Positions 34,109 through 45,292 of a stretch of DNA of 64,000 bases are shown here, piece after piece. Both the position numbers and the translations under genes were made by a program. Origin of the DNA: Solirubrobacter sp963724195 (lineage in GTDB: Bacteria; Actinomycetota; Thermoleophilia; Solirubrobacterales; Solirubrobacteraceae); assembly GCA_963724195.1 (NCBI GenBank), contig CAVRTQ010000032.1:74158-138157 (forward strand), written 5' to 3'. The notes under the pieces were generated by a model, which did no database searches, was not told the DNA's origin, and saw only the letters and a program-made list of their open reading frames with translations. Every line of letters starts with the position of its first letter. Position 1 is the first letter of the stretch.

Positions 34109-35290
34109 GTGCCGGTTCGAACCTTTGCAGCGCTCGTGCTGGTCGTGCTCGTGGCGGGATTGGTCGTCACGTCCGCGCCCGCGCAGAGCACGTCGAAGGC
34201 CTCGGCGACGGCCGCCGTGATCACCGGCGACCTCGGGCGTGTGACCCGGGTGCGCGCTTCCGGAGACGATTCCGCGTCCAGCAGCGTCACCTCCGACACG
34301 CCCGACGGGATCGTGCTCGGCGACGGGTTCGTGTCCGTCGCGACGTCGACCTCCTCGCTCTCGGCGGAGGCGACGGCGGAGGCCGACGACCTCGAGCTGT
34401 TCGGCGGGCTGGTGACCGCGTCGATCGTGCAGCGCAAGGCCGTGACCACCGGCGGCCGCGTGAAGTACAGCGGGATCGTGCGCGGGCTCGTCTTCGGCGA
34501 CGAGGAAGTCGACGAGGTCAAGGGCACCAAGACGTACCAGTTCCAGCAGGGCATCGTGACCGCCAACAAGGGCGGCGCCGGGCTGATCGTGGAGCTCACG
34601 TCCGACGTGGACGGCATCCCCGCCGGGACGCGGGTGGTGGTGGCCGACGTGTCGGCGAAGGCTTCAGGCGGCGGGGGATCGGCGACGCCGGAGCCGACGG
34701 CCACGGCGACGCCCACCGCGACGCCGGACAGCACCCCGGAGCCGACGGCCACGCCCAAGCCGCAGCGCAAGCGCCAGACGTCGCGGCAGCGGCTGATGAG
34801 CAGGCGCTTCGTGTTCCCGGTCGGCGGGAGCGCGACGATCGGCGGGCCGTTCGGCGCCCCGCGCGCCAGCACCGGCCGGGCCCACGAGGGCAACGACATC
34901 TTCGCCAACTTCGGCACCCCGGTCGTGGCCGTGGCCGACGGCGAGCTGGCCAACGTCGGCACGCTCCCGATCTCCGGCAACCGCCTCTGGGTCTACGCCG
35001 ACGGCGGCGACCAGTTCTTCTACGCGCACATGTCCGCGTTCTCGGCCAACGCGGTCAACGGCCGCCGGGTCGAGAAGGGCGAGGTGCTCGGCTACGTCGG
35101 CAACACCGGCGACGCGGAGCCCACCCCGCCGCACGTGCATTTCGAGATCCATCCGGGCGGCGGCGACGCCGTGGACCCCAACCCCTTCCTGGTCGCCTGG
35201 CAGAAGCGTGCCGGGGCGAGCTCGCGGCCCGACACGGCCGAGCGGCCAGGAGCCTTGGTCGAGGTCCGTGATTTCATCGAGGAGCAATGA
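34109..35290 (+). CDS. secreted M23 (LytM-type) peptidase
   Basis: A 393-residue exported protein. A signal peptide (FAALVLVVLVAGLVVTSAPA) leads into a ~180-residue beta-rich region of unknown type. A Thr/Pro/Glu-rich linker (TPEPTATATPTATPDSTP) follows, then the M23 domain (~240-375). Zinc ligands are in AHEGNDIFAN and HVHFEIHPGG, so it should cleave peptidoglycan cross-bridges or act as an activator. Start GTG 34109. The stop overlaps the next gene by ATGA. The gene is divergent from the ABC exporter, sharing about 60 bases of control region. Confidence 0.87.
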   Translation: MPVRTFAALVLVVLVAGLVVTSAPAQSTSKASATAAVITGDLGRVTRVRASGDDSASSSVTSDTPDGIVLGDGFVSVATSTSSLSAEATAEADDLELFGGLVTASIVQRKAVTTGGRVKYSGIVRGLVFGDEEVDEVKGTKTYQFQQGIVTANKGGAGLIVELTSDVDGIPAGTRVVVADVSAKASGGGGSATPEPTATATPTATPDSTPEPTATPKPQRKRQTSRQRLMSRRFVFPVGGSATIGGPFGAPRASTGRAHEGNDIFANFGTPVVAVADGELANVGTLPISGNRLWVYADGGDQFFYAHMSAFSANAVNGRRVEKGEVLGYVGNTGDAEPTPPHVHFEIHPGGGDAVDPNPFLVAWQKRAGASSRPDTAERPGALVEVRDFIEEQ

Positions 35291-35690
35291 GCGAGCCGGA
35301 AGCCGCCAAGCCATCGCTGATCGAGCGCCTGCGCGCCCAGCGGGCGACCCACCGGACCGCCGCTCGAAATTCGTGCGCCTCGGGTTCGTCATCGTCGGCT
35401 TCACCGTGCTGCTCGCGGGGATCGCGATGCTCGTCCTGCCCGGCCCCGCGCTGGCCGTGATCCCGGTCGGGCTCGCGATCCTGTCGCTCGAGTTCGCCTG
35501 GGCCGCGCGGCTGCTCGAGGTGGCGATCGAGAAGGCCGAGCAGGCCAAGCAGAGCGCGAAGGAGACCACGGCCACCCAGCGGATCATCGTCGCCATCGCC
35601 GTGGTCCTCGGCGTCGCGGCCATCGCCGTCGCCGTCGCCGTCTGGGGCGTCCCGTCCTGGGTGCCGTTCATCGGCGGCTTCAACCGGTAG
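35287..35690 (+). CDS. PGPGW/TIGR02611-like small membrane protein, one frame break
   Basis: About 134 residues with three predicted helices. The N-terminal basic segment (EAAKPSLIERLRAQR) leads into a helical hairpin containing VLPGPALAVIPVGLAILSLE, the family's Pro-Gly-Pro turn. A charged cytoplasmic helix (EKAEQAKQSAKE) and a third helix follow. One base is missing near 35345, between the N-terminus and SKFVRLGF. ATG 35287 overlaps the peptidase stop. Function unknown; coupling to a peptidoglycan hydrolase hints at an envelope role. Confidence 0.75.
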
Positions 35691-35724
35691 GAATGCCGGG
35701 CGGGGCGGCGACGTCCTGTCCCGT

Positions 35725-36279
35725 ATGAGCTCGCCTGTTGCCACCGACGCCGTGGGCGTCGCGCTCGCCAACTTCGAAGTGATCACCGCCGACACGGTCA
35801 CGCTCGCCGAGGCCGAGCGCGTCGTCGCGCCGGACCACGTCAACCACGAGGCGGCCAACGAGCCGCTCGAGTGCCGGCAGCGCGGCCCGCTCGGCCTCCT
35901 CGCCACGCGCGCCTGGCTGCGCTCCGCGTTCGAGCGCTTCGACATCGAGGTCCTCGACGCGGTCGAGAACGGCCCGCTCGTCGCGCTCCGGTGCGAGGTG
36001 ACGGTCCGGCACACCGGCGACTTCGTGTTCTGCGACGCGGCGGGCGACGTCAAGGACGCGTTCCCGGCCACCCTGCGCGAGGCCACGATCGGCCAGACGC
36101 ACTGGTTCACGATCGTCGACGGCCTGGCCACCTCGCACCGGGCCGACCGCGACGACCTGGGCATGGCCGTGCAGCTCGGCTGGGTGCCGCCCAAGCCGCC
36201 CTTCCTGCTCGGGATGGCGCTCGCCAAGCGCCGTGTCCGCCGCGCGATGGCGCTCGGCACGGCGCCCTGGCAAACCTAA
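35725..36279 (+). CDS. SnoaL/NTF2-fold protein
   Basis: A 184-residue protein of the SnoaL-like (ester cyclase/NTF2) fold. Typical stretches are VVAPDHVNHEAANEP and RSAFERFDIEVLDAVENGPL. GQTHWFTIVDGLATSHRADRD also appears (shown within limits). Members include polyketide cyclases and many uncharacterised proteins; no reaction can be assigned. Its stop codon TAA (36277-36279) is made by the first bases of a palindromic repeat, so the natural end of the gene may have been altered by that element. Preceded by a 34-base gap. Confidence 0.7.
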   Translation: MSSPVATDAVGVALANFEVITADTVTLAEAERVVAPDHVNHEAANEPLECRQRGPLGLLATRAWLRSAFERFDIEVLDAVENGPLVALRCEVTVRHTGDFVFCDAAGDVKDAFPATLREATIGQTHWFTIVDGLATSHRADRDDLGMAVQLGWVPPKPPFLLGMALAKRRVRRAMALGTAPWQT

Positions 36280-36319
36280 AGGGCCTGGCCCTTCATCTAA
36301 AGGTGCCAGGCACCTTTAG
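36279..36319. repeat. doublet of REP-like palindromes
   Basis: Two adjacent palindromes. The first (36279-36293) has arms AAGGGCC and GGCCCTT around T. The second (36297-36319) has arms CTAAAGGTGCC and GGCACCTTTAG around a central A, perfect over 11 bases. The second matches the element inside ispE. The pair lies at the junction of convergent genes and supplies the stop codon of one and the last residues (KVPGTFR) of the other. It could also form a bidirectional terminator. Confidence 0.8.
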
Positions 36320-36850
36320 GTTCGGCGGTGCGACTCGCGCGCCAAAGCCCACGCCGTCTCGGGACCGGCGGATCAAGGGCGCCATCAGCCACCGCTGGAG
36401 GCGGGCGGTGAGTCCCGGCGCGTGCGCCTCGTCGGCGTAGGCGTGGGCGAGCGTCGCGAGGTCGCGCAGGTTGCGCGGCAGCCCGCGCCGGTTCATCCGC
36501 CCGGCCTGCGCCAGCTCCACGACCTCGGTGAACATCGCGTGCATCTCGAGCGCGGGCGTGACCTCGATCCGCATCCGGGCTTCGCCCGCGCCGGCGTTGG
36601 CGAACGCGTGGGTGATGCCCGGCGGGACGGCGACCACGTCGCCCGGCTGTGCGAGCACCGACCGCAGCCCCAGCCGGAAGCGCACCGTTCCCGAGACGAC
36701 CTCGAAGCGCTCGGTCTGCGTGGCGTGGACGTGCGGGATCGGCACTTTCCCGCCCTCACGCAGCGCGAAGTCGAACGCGAGCCGCTCCGGCGTGACCTCG
36801 GTGAACGTGAAGCGCTCGCCGGTCACCGGGTTCTCGAGGGTGGAGCTCAT
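36293..36850 (-). CDS. cupin-domain protein
   Basis: A 185-residue protein with a single cupin barrel (residues ~15-110). Metal-ligand motifs are PIPHVHATQTERFEVVSG and PPGITHAFANAG (His, His, Glu and His). The C-terminal part is helical (LRDLATLAHAYADEAHAPG). Its last seven residues, KVPGTFR, are encoded by a REP-like palindrome, so the C-terminus may be an acquired extension. ATG 36850 overlaps the upstream reductase stop (ATGA). Substrate unknown. Probably controlled with its partner by the divergent AraC gene. Confidence 0.8.
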   Translation of the reverse strand: MSSTLENPVTGERFTFTEVTPERLAFDFALREGGKVPIPHVHATQTERFEVVSGTVRFRLGLRSVLAQPGDVVAVPPGITHAFANAGAGEARMRIEVTPALEMHAMFTEVVELAQAGRMNRRGLPRNLRDLATLAHAYADEAHAPGLTARLQRWLMAPLIRRSRDGVGFGARVAPPNLKVPGTFR

Positions 36851-37638
36851 GCCCAGGCCCCCGCGGCCGCCGCGCGGCGGGCGAACTCGCCGAAGTCGCG
36901 CGGGGCGCGGCCCAGGGCGCGACGGACGCCGTCCTGGGGCTCCGCGTTGCGGCCGTCGAGCAACTCCGTGAACAGGAAGACGACGAACTCCGCCAGCTCG
37001 GGCGGCAGGGCCTCGCTGTAGGCCTCCGGCGTGATGCGCGTGAACGTCAGCGCCTTGCCCGAGGCGGCGGCGATCTCCGCCACCGCTTCCTCGATGCGCA
37101 GCGCGCGCGGGCCGGTGAGCTCGTAGAGCTCGCCCGCGTGCCCGTCCTGGGTCAAGGCGGCGAAGGCGACGTCGGCGATGTCCTCGGCGTCGACGAACGG
37201 CTCCGGCGTGTCGTCGGCGGGGAGCGCGAGCTCGCCGTCCTGGAGGCCGTCGCCCATGAAGGTCTCGCTGAAGTTCTGCGCGAACCAGGAGCAGCGCACG
37301 ATCGTCGTGTCCACGCCCGCGGCGACGACCTCGCGCTCGGCGCGCTGGGCCTCCGGCTCTCCGCGGCCCGAGAGCAGGACGAGGCGGGACACGCCGGCCG
37401 CGGCGGCCGCGTGGGCGAACGCGCCGACGGTGTCCGCCGCGCCGGGCAGCGCGAGGTCGGGGTAGTAGGCGATGTACGCGGCGTCCACGCCGGCGAGCGC
37501 GGCAGGCCACGTCGAGTGGTCGTCCCAATCGAACCCGGTGGTGCGGGAGACGGCCCGGACGGGGCGGTCGGCGGCGGTGAGACGGTCGATGATGCGCGAG
37601 CCGGTCTTGCCGGTGGCGCCGGTGATGAGCGTGAGCAT
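36847..37638 (-). CDS. NmrA-like NAD(P)-binding protein
   Basis: A 263-residue atypical short-chain dehydrogenase. Nucleotide-binding motif LITGATGKTGSRIIDRL at residue 4; further stretches GVSRLVLLSGRGE, VRCSWFAQNFSETF and DAEDIADVAFAAL fit the NmrA/quinone-reductase-2 type. It lacks a clear YxxxK catalytic pair, so it may be a redox sensor or a reductase. Co-translated with the cupin gene and divergent from an AraC regulator 75 bases away. An AraC/oxidoreductase pair of this type often responds to small aldehydes or quinones; this is inferred. Confidence 0.85.
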   Translation of the reverse strand: MLTLITGATGKTGSRIIDRLTAADRPVRAVSRTTGFDWDDHSTWPAALAGVDAAYIAYYPDLALPGAADTVGAFAHAAAAAGVSRLVLLSGRGEPEAQRAEREVVAAGVDTTIVRCSWFAQNFSETFMGDGLQDGELALPADDTPEPFVDAEDIADVAFAALTQDGHAGELYELTGPRALRIEEAVAEIAAASGKALTFTRITPEAYSEALPPELAEFVVFLFTELLDGRNAEPQDGVRRALGRAPRDFGEFARRAAAAGAWA

Positions 37639-37687
37639 GCACCGGATTCAACGGCAACCAGCCTGGACGATCCATAGTTGAAATGCG

Positions 37688-37699
37688 CGCATGCATGCG
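37688..37699. promoter_or_regulatory. palindrome in the AraC/NmrA divergent region
   Basis: CGCATGCATGCG is a perfect 12-base palindrome within the 75-base gap between the NmrA-like gene and the AraC-type regulator. Its placement suits an operator for the adjacent regulator or another dimeric protein. Evidence is position and symmetry only. Confidence 0.4.
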
Positions 37700-37713
37700 T
37701 CATCGTCCAAGCC

Positions 37714-38634
37714 ATGGACGCCATCGCCGGACTCCTCGACGGCCCGCGGGCCCGCGGCGCGTTCCTGCTGAAGCTCGCCTTCGACCCGCCGTGGTCCGTG
37801 CGCATCCAGGACGAGGCGCCGATCGCCGTCATCTCGGTCGTCCGCGGCTCGACGCTGATCCTCAGCGACGACGAGGCGCCGGTCCGCCTCCAGGCCGGCG
37901 ACGTCGCGATCGCGCGCGGGCCCCGGCCGTACACGATCGCCGACGACCCCGCGACGCCGATCCAGGCCCTCGTGCACCCCGGCCAGGGCTGCACCACGCC
38001 GGAGGGGCAGGAGCTGAAGCTCCTGACGCAACACGGCACCCGCACGTGGGGCAACACGGCCGAGGGCTCGACCGTGCTGATGACCGGCGTCTACGAGTCC
38101 GCGGGCGAGATCAGCGGCCGTCTGCTGCGCGCGCTGCCGCCGCTGACCGTCCTGCGGGTCGACTCACCGCTCGTGCCGCTGCTCGCCGACGAGATCGTCA
38201 AGGACGAGCCCGGCCAGGAAGCCGTGCTGGACCGCCTGCTGGACCTGCTGCTGATCGCCGTGCTGCGCGCCTACTTCGCCCGCCCCGAGGCCCCCGGCTG
38301 GTACCGCGCCTACGCCGACCCGGTCGTCGGCCCCGCCATCCGCATGCTCCACGAGGAGCCCGCGCACCCGTGGACGATCCAGGAGCTCGCCCACCGCATC
38401 GGCGTGTCGCGAGCCGCCCTCGCCCGCCGCTTCAACGACCTCGTGGGCGAGCCGCCGATGAGCTTCCTCACCAGCTGGCGGATCGCGCTCGCCGCCGACC
38501 TGCTGCTCGAGCCGGAAGCGACCGTCGGCAGCGTCGCGCCGCAGGTCGGCTACGGCTCGAGCTTCGCGCTCTCAACCGCCTTCAAGCGGCTGAAGGGCAT
38601 CTCCCCGCAGCAATACCGCCTCAAGGCGACTTGA
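37714..38634 (+). CDS. AraC-family transcriptional regulator
   Basis: A 306-residue regulator. The N-terminal ~170 residues form a cupin-type ligand domain (SVRIQDEAPIAVISVVRGST, LQAGDVAIARG). The C-terminal ~100 residues hold two helix-turn-helix motifs: WTIQELAHRIGVSRAALARR and VGSVAPQVGYGSSFALSTAF, ending SPQQYR. ATG 37714 (MDAIAGLLDG) is chosen over ATG 37678/37684 because the earlier starts run through a palindrome in the control region. It likely controls the divergent NmrA-cupin pair. The 3' end overlaps the convergent methyltransferase by 14 bases. Confidence 0.92.
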   Translation: MDAIAGLLDGPRARGAFLLKLAFDPPWSVRIQDEAPIAVISVVRGSTLILSDDEAPVRLQAGDVAIARGPRPYTIADDPATPIQALVHPGQGCTTPEGQELKLLTQHGTRTWGNTAEGSTVLMTGVYESAGEISGRLLRALPPLTVLRVDSPLVPLLADEIVKDEPGQEAVLDRLLDLLLIAVLRAYFARPEAPGWYRAYADPVVGPAIRMLHEEPAHPWTIQELAHRIGVSRAALARRFNDLVGEPPMSFLTSWRIALAADLLLEPEATVGSVAPQVGYGSSFALSTAFKRLKGISPQQYRLKAT

Positions 38635-39187
38635 CGATCAGCAGCACGCCCGCGCCGACCGTGACCAGCGTCGAGGTGACGCCCTCGGCCGAGTAGACGA
38701 GCTCGGAGAACTCGACGAGCTCCTTCGCGTGCGAGAGCGTGTTCGCCACCACGAGCAGGCCGCGGGGCCGCAGCACCCGGACGAGATCGGGCCAGTAGGA
38801 CGCGTACTCCCGCCGCTCGGCGTCGAGGAAGATGAGGTCGAAGGAGGAGTCCTCCAGTGCCGCGAGCGCCTCCGCGGCGTCCTGCGTGCGCACCTCGACG
38901 AAGGCGTCGACGCCGGCCTGCGTGAGGTTGTCCTGGGCCAGCGCGGTGCGCTCCGGGTCGATCTCGACGCTGACGACCGAGCCGCCCACGGCCTCGACCG
39001 CGTCTCCGAGCCAGATCGTCGAGTAGCCGTTGGAGGTGCCGACCTCGAGCACCCGCTGGGCGCCGAGGGCGCGGACCAGCACCCCGAGCAGCTCGGCGGT
39101 CTCGGGCTCCACGTTGCGGAGCGCCTCGGGCACGTCACGCCCGTGCGCGTAGAGCTCGTCCAGGAAGGTCTGCCGTGTCGCGTCCAT
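38621..39187 (-). CDS. class I SAM-dependent O-methyltransferase
   Basis: A 188-residue methyltransferase of the catechol-O-methyltransferase-like group. The SAM site is RVLEVGTSNGYSTIWLG with VVSVEIDPERTALA; the metal/substrate aspartate is in FDLIFLDAERREY. LRPRGLLVVANTLSH follows. Substrate unknown. ATG 39187 lies immediately next to the stop (TAA 39190-39188) of the aldo/keto reductase, so the two are probably cotranscribed. Convergent with the AraC gene. Confidence 0.88.
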   Translation of the reverse strand: MDATRQTFLDELYAHGRDVPEALRNVEPETAELLGVLVRALGAQRVLEVGTSNGYSTIWLGDAVEAVGGSVVSVEIDPERTALAQDNLTQAGVDAFVEVRTQDAAEALAALEDSSFDLIFLDAERREYASYWPDLVRVLRPRGLLVVANTLSHAKELVEFSELVYSAEGVTSTLVTVGAGVLLIVKSP

Positions 39188-40081
39188 TTAGGCCGATGCC
39201 TCGTCGAGTTTGGTGATCTCGCTCGGGTCGAGCGTGAAGGTCGGGAGGATGCCGTCGAGCTGGGCGACGGTCCGGGCGCTCGCGATCGGCGCGACGATGC
39301 CCGGCTTGGCGCGCAGCCAGTCGATCGCGACCGCGGCGACGGAGACGCCGCGCGTCAGCGCGATCTCGTCCAGCGCATCCAGGACGCGCTCGCCGCGCGG
39401 GTCGTCGAGGTAGCTGGACACCATGCCCTCGCGCGCCACGCCTTCGGCCGACTGGTTGCGGTACTTGCCGGTCAAGAAGCCGGCCGCCAGCGCGTAGTAG
39501 GGCGCCACGGACAGCCCGTACCGCTCCACGATCGGCGCGTAGTCGCGCTCGTAGCCCTCACGCTCGAGCAGGTTGTAGTGCGGCTGCAGCCACTCGTAGG
39601 CCGCCAGGCCCTCGCGCGCCGACAGCTCCAACGACTCGACCAGCCGGTCCGGCGGGACGTTGGACGCCGCCACGGCCACCACCTTGCCGTCGCGCACCGT
39701 CTGGTCGAAGGCCCGCACGGTCTCCTCCACGGGCACGTCACCGACGTCCTTGTGCGCGTAGTAGAGGTCGATCCGGTCCGTCTGCAGCCGCGCGAGCGAC
39801 TCATCCACGTGCTGGGCGATGTTCGCGGCGGACAGCCCACCGTCCGAGCCGACCTTCGTCGCGATGACGAGCGAGTCACGGTTGCCGCGCGCGGCCATCC
39901 ACTCGCCGATGATCGTCTCCGAGATGCCCATGTTCGGGCGCATGTAGCTGTCGGCGGTGTCGATGAAGTTCCCGCCCGCCTCGACGTACGCGTCGAGCAC
40001 GGCGAACGAGTCGTCGCGGTCGGCGGTCCAGCCGAACACGTTGCCACCGAGGCAGAGCCCGTAGACATGGTCCAAAGCCAT
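39188..40081 (-). CDS. aldo/keto reductase
   Basis: A 297-residue TIM-barrel oxidoreductase using NADPH. Catalytic tetrad residues are visible: Asp and Tyr in NFIDTADSYMRPN, Lys in VIATKVGSDGG, and His in DLYYAHKDVG. The C-terminal cofactor region is VAPIASARTVAQLDG. Substrate unknown, probably an aldehyde or ketone. ATG 40081 chosen; GTG 40087 would add two residues. The operon continues into the methyltransferase. A strong hairpin lies just upstream, ending the preceding gene. Confidence 0.9.
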   Translation of the reverse strand: MALDHVYGLCLGGNVFGWTADRDDSFAVLDAYVEAGGNFIDTADSYMRPNMGISETIIGEWMAARGNRDSLVIATKVGSDGGLSAANIAQHVDESLARLQTDRIDLYYAHKDVGDVPVEETVRAFDQTVRDGKVVAVAASNVPPDRLVESLELSAREGLAAYEWLQPHYNLLEREGYERDYAPIVERYGLSVAPYYALAAGFLTGKYRNQSAEGVAREGMVSSYLDDPRGERVLDALDEIALTRGVSVAAVAIDWLRAKPGIVAPIASARTVAQLDGILPTFTLDPSEITKLDEASA

Positions 40082-40103
40082 GCCCACACCCTACGAAACG
40101 AAA

Positions 40104-40126
40104 GAGGGCGCCCGATGGGCGCCCTC
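40104..40126 (-). terminator. hairpin terminator of the small membrane-protein gene
   Basis: Perfect inverted repeat: arms GAGGGCGCCC and GGGCGCCCTC around GAT. Read on the minus strand it lies ten bases after the stop of the 40137-40592 gene and is followed by TTTCGTTTCG. That fits an intrinsic terminator. Confidence 0.75.
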
Positions 40127-40136
40127 TCACAAATCG

Positions 40137-40592
40137 CTACGCCGCGGTGCCCGCGGTCGGTGTACTCGATGGCGAGGAAGTGGTCGAGGTGTACTCGAAC
40201 TCCTCCTCGGCGCCGAACAGCGCGTCGAGCACCTTCTTGCGCAGGCCCTCGGAGAGCGCCAGCGCCACGGCACCACCGACGACGCCGAGCAGCAGGACGC
40301 GACCGAGGCCGCCGCCGCTCTTCTGCTTCTTGGGCGCCTCGTAGAGCGCGACGCTCGCGTCACGCACGCCACCGGCGGTCTCCCGGATGTGCTTCTGCAG
40401 CTTCTTGTCCTCGAAGATCTGCGTCGCCGGGCTCTTGCCGTTGTTCAGCCGCGAGTACGCGTCGCGGGCGGACTCGAAGGCCTGGACGATGTTCTGGCGC
40501 AGATCCTCGTCTTCGATGACCCGCGTCACGTACGGGTTGGTCCGCGCCGACTGCGCCGCCTTCCCGGCCTTCTTGACCTTCTTGTTCGCCAT
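40137..40592 (-). CDS. small membrane-anchored protein, function unknown
   Basis: A 151-residue protein. A basic N-terminus (NKKVKKAGKAAQSAR) is followed by a helical soluble segment (DLRQNIVQAFESARDAYSRL). One membrane helix then appears (GRVLLLGVVGGAVALALSEG), with an acidic/Thr/Ser-rich tail. No family recognised. It follows lon by 21 bases on the same strand and ends with a clear terminator, so it may be the last gene of the heat-shock-type unit or have its own promoter. The layout suggests a cytoplasmic domain tethered to the membrane. Confidence 0.65.
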   Translation of the reverse strand: MANKKVKKAGKAAQSARTNPYVTRVIEDEDLRQNIVQAFESARDAYSRLNNGKSPATQIFEDKKLQKHIRETAGGVRDASVALYEAPKKQKSGGGLGRVLLLGVVGGAVALALSEGLRKKVLDALFGAEEEFEYTSTTSSPSSTPTAGTAA

Positions 40593-40613
40593 GGCTCCTC
40601 GCTTGCCTCGCTT

Positions 40614-42982
<2,369 letters not shown>

Positions 42983-42986
<4 letters not shown>

Positions 42987-44488
42987 CGGTCCGTCCCGCG
43001 GATCGGGACGGTGCGGGGACGTGCCGGGCGGCTCAGGGGGAGCTCGACGGTCAGGATGCCGTCCTCGTAGGCGGCGTCGGCGGCGTCCGCGTCCACCTCG
43101 GCGCCGAGCGCGACGACGCGCCGGAACGCGCCCCGCTCGATCTCCATCTGCTGGTAGACGCGGTCGTCGGACGGCGGCTCGGACTCGCGCTGGCCGGAGA
43201 GCACGAGCTCACGGCCGCGCACCTCGAGCGACACCTGGCTGGGGTCGATCCCGGCCAGGTCGGCGCGCACGATCGCCCGGGGCGGGTCGCTCGCGTAGTA
43301 GACGTCGACCGCCGGCGAGAAGCCGCCGCGGCGCTGCGGCGCGAAGCCGCGATCGAACAGCTCGTCCATCTGACGCCGCATCTGCTCGAAGTTCGCGAAG
43401 AGGTCGCGCTCCTGGGCCATCCGGCCCGATGCTAGAGCGAAGTACGCTGCAGCCGGTTCAGTACCGCAGTAGCCGGGGCGCACGAGCCGGGCCTCGACGG
43501 CCATGGGCTTCTCGGTCGGGTGCCCGAAGTAGAAGCCCTGGCCGAGGTCCACGCCCAGCTCGGCCATCGCGCGGAACTCGTCGACGCGCTCGATGCCCTC
43601 GGCGACGACCTTCGCGCCCAGCTCGTGCGCGCACTCGACGAGCGCCTTCACGAGCGCGCGCCGGCCGACGGAGTGCTGGATGCCGGAGGTGAGCGCGGTG
43701 TCGATCTTGGCCACGTCGGGCTGGATGAGCTCGAGGCAGGCCAGTGAGTCCGGCCCGCCGGAGAGATCGTCCAGCGCCACCTTCGCGCCGCGCTTGCGGT
43801 GCTCGGTCGTGATCGCCAGCAGCAGGTCCCGGTCCAGGCAGCGCTCCGGCTTGACGAGCTCCAGGCACAGCCGTGACGGATCGGCGCCGAGGCGGCCGAC
43901 GACCGGCCACGTCGTGCGCATCGTGGACTCGACGTCCAGCGAGGCGCGCGGGTCGACGTTCACGAACAGGATCTCGCCCGGCGGCAGCAGCGGAAGCCCG
44001 ACTTCGAGCGCGGCGGTGCGCGCGCGGTAGTCGAAGGAGAAGAGCGCGTCGTGGGCTTCGGCGGCGGCGAGCAGCTCGGCGCCGCGCAGCTCGACGTTGC
44101 CGAGCATCCCGCGCATCAGCGCTTCGCGACCGTACGACTGCCCGGTGCGCAGGTCGACGATCGGCTGGAAGTGCGGCCGCATCCGGCCGTGCGAGAGGAA
44201 CTCGGGGAACCAGTCCGTGCGGGTGCGGTCGAGCAGCGTCTCGGCGGGGACCGGGAGGCTCTGCTCGTCGGCGAGGCGCACCGCGAACAGGCAGGCGCGC
44301 TCGGAGATCGACAGGGCCTTGAGGACCGACCGCAGGCGCTCGTCCCAGCTCGGGCCGGCGATCAGCAGCCCTTCAACGGCGATATCACCCGCGGCGGGCT
44401 CCGACGCGAGGTGCTCGACCTTATAGAGGACGGAGGGCCGGTGCGAAAGCAGGCGCACGCCATCCATGGCGGCGGTAGCGAGGGTCAC
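42983..44488 (-). CDS. EAL domain (c-di-GMP phosphodiesterase) and Hsp20 chaperone in one reading frame
   Basis: The 501-residue frame has an N-terminal sensor-like region, then an EAL domain with GREALMRG, ILFVNVDPRAS, LCLELVKPE, VALDDLSGG, VAKIDTAL, VAEGIE and DLGQGFYFG. These include the Glu, Asn, Asp and Lys residues expected for an active phosphodiesterase. After a short linker come 145 residues of Hsp20/alpha-crystallin, from MAQERDLFANFEQ (ATG 43420) to VELPLSRPARP. As 145 residues is a normal Hsp20 length, the two may be separate genes whose intervening stop was lost by a base change: a TGA exists in the adjacent frame. It is followed by lon. Confidence 0.75.
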
Positions 44489-44521
44489 AGGCCTTGTGAT
44501 CGGCCGCAGGCCAGGAGATCT

Positions 44522-45286
44522 TTACTCGCCGAGCGTGTAGATCGAACCTTCGCGCGCCGCCTCGACCGGCCCGCCGAACGCGCGCGCGGCCTCGTCGCGT
44601 ACCCAGTCCACGCCCGCTTCGTCCGCGTAGTGGGTCAAGACCAGCCGTTTCGCGCCGGCCTGCGCCGCGTGCTCGCCGGCCTCGAACGGCGTGAGGTGGC
44701 CGCGGTCGTCCGGCGGCTCGGGCTCCAGCAGCGTGGCCTCGACCATCAGCAGGTCGGTGCCGGCCGCGAACCGGGCCAGGTCCGCGCTCGGTCCGGAGTC
44801 CGCGCCGAAGGTGAACCGCGCGCCGTCGCACGCGAACTCCACCGCGTTCGCCGGGATGTAGTGCGGGACGGGCTGGAAGCGCACCTCGAGCCCGCCGAGC
44901 GTGAGCGGCTCGGCCGGGTCGTACACGCTCAGGTCGAACGCCAGCTCGAGGTGGTCGGGGCTCATGCTCCCGCCCTCGCAGAGCTTGGTGAACACGTCCG
45001 GCGCGCCCGGCGGGGCGATCAGCCGCGGGTGCGGCGGCGCGCCGTCCCAGGGGCGGTAGCGGATGCCGGACGCGTACGGCACGAGGTCCATCACGTGGTC
45101 GGCGTGCAGGTGGCTGATGACGATCGCGTCGACGTCGGCGTAGTCGACCACCGTGCGCAGCTTCGCGAACACGCCGGGCCCGCAGTCGAGGAGCACCGTC
45201 TGCCCACCGCCCTCGACGAGGTAGCCCGAGCACGCGCCACCCGCGTCCGGAAAGGACGGGGACTTCCCCAGAACCGTGATTCGCAA
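44522..45286 (-). CDS. metallo-beta-lactamase-fold hydrolase (RNase Z/phosphodiesterase-like)
   Basis: A 254-residue MBL protein with intact metal motif SHLHADHVMDL, a second His in QPVPHYIPANAVEF, GADSGPSADL, and a final His in LVLTHYADE. The layout fits the RNase Z/cyclic-nucleotide phosphodiesterase branch rather than lactamases. Start TTG 45286; no better start follows. It lies seven bases after nhaA and is probably cotranscribed with the ion-transport operon. Possible substrates are nucleotide derivatives; unproven. Confidence 0.85.
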   Translation of the reverse strand: MRITVLGKSPSFPDAGGACSGYLVEGGGQTVLLDCGPGVFAKLRTVVDYADVDAIVISHLHADHVMDLVPYASGIRYRPWDGAPPHPRLIAPPGAPDVFTKLCEGGSMSPDHLELAFDLSVYDPAEPLTLGGLEVRFQPVPHYIPANAVEFACDGARFTFGADSGPSADLARFAAGTDLLMVEATLLEPEPPDDRGHLTPFEAGEHAAQAGAKRLVLTHYADEAGVDWVRDEAARAFGGPVEAAREGSIYTLGE

Positions 45287-45292
45287 CGTCGG

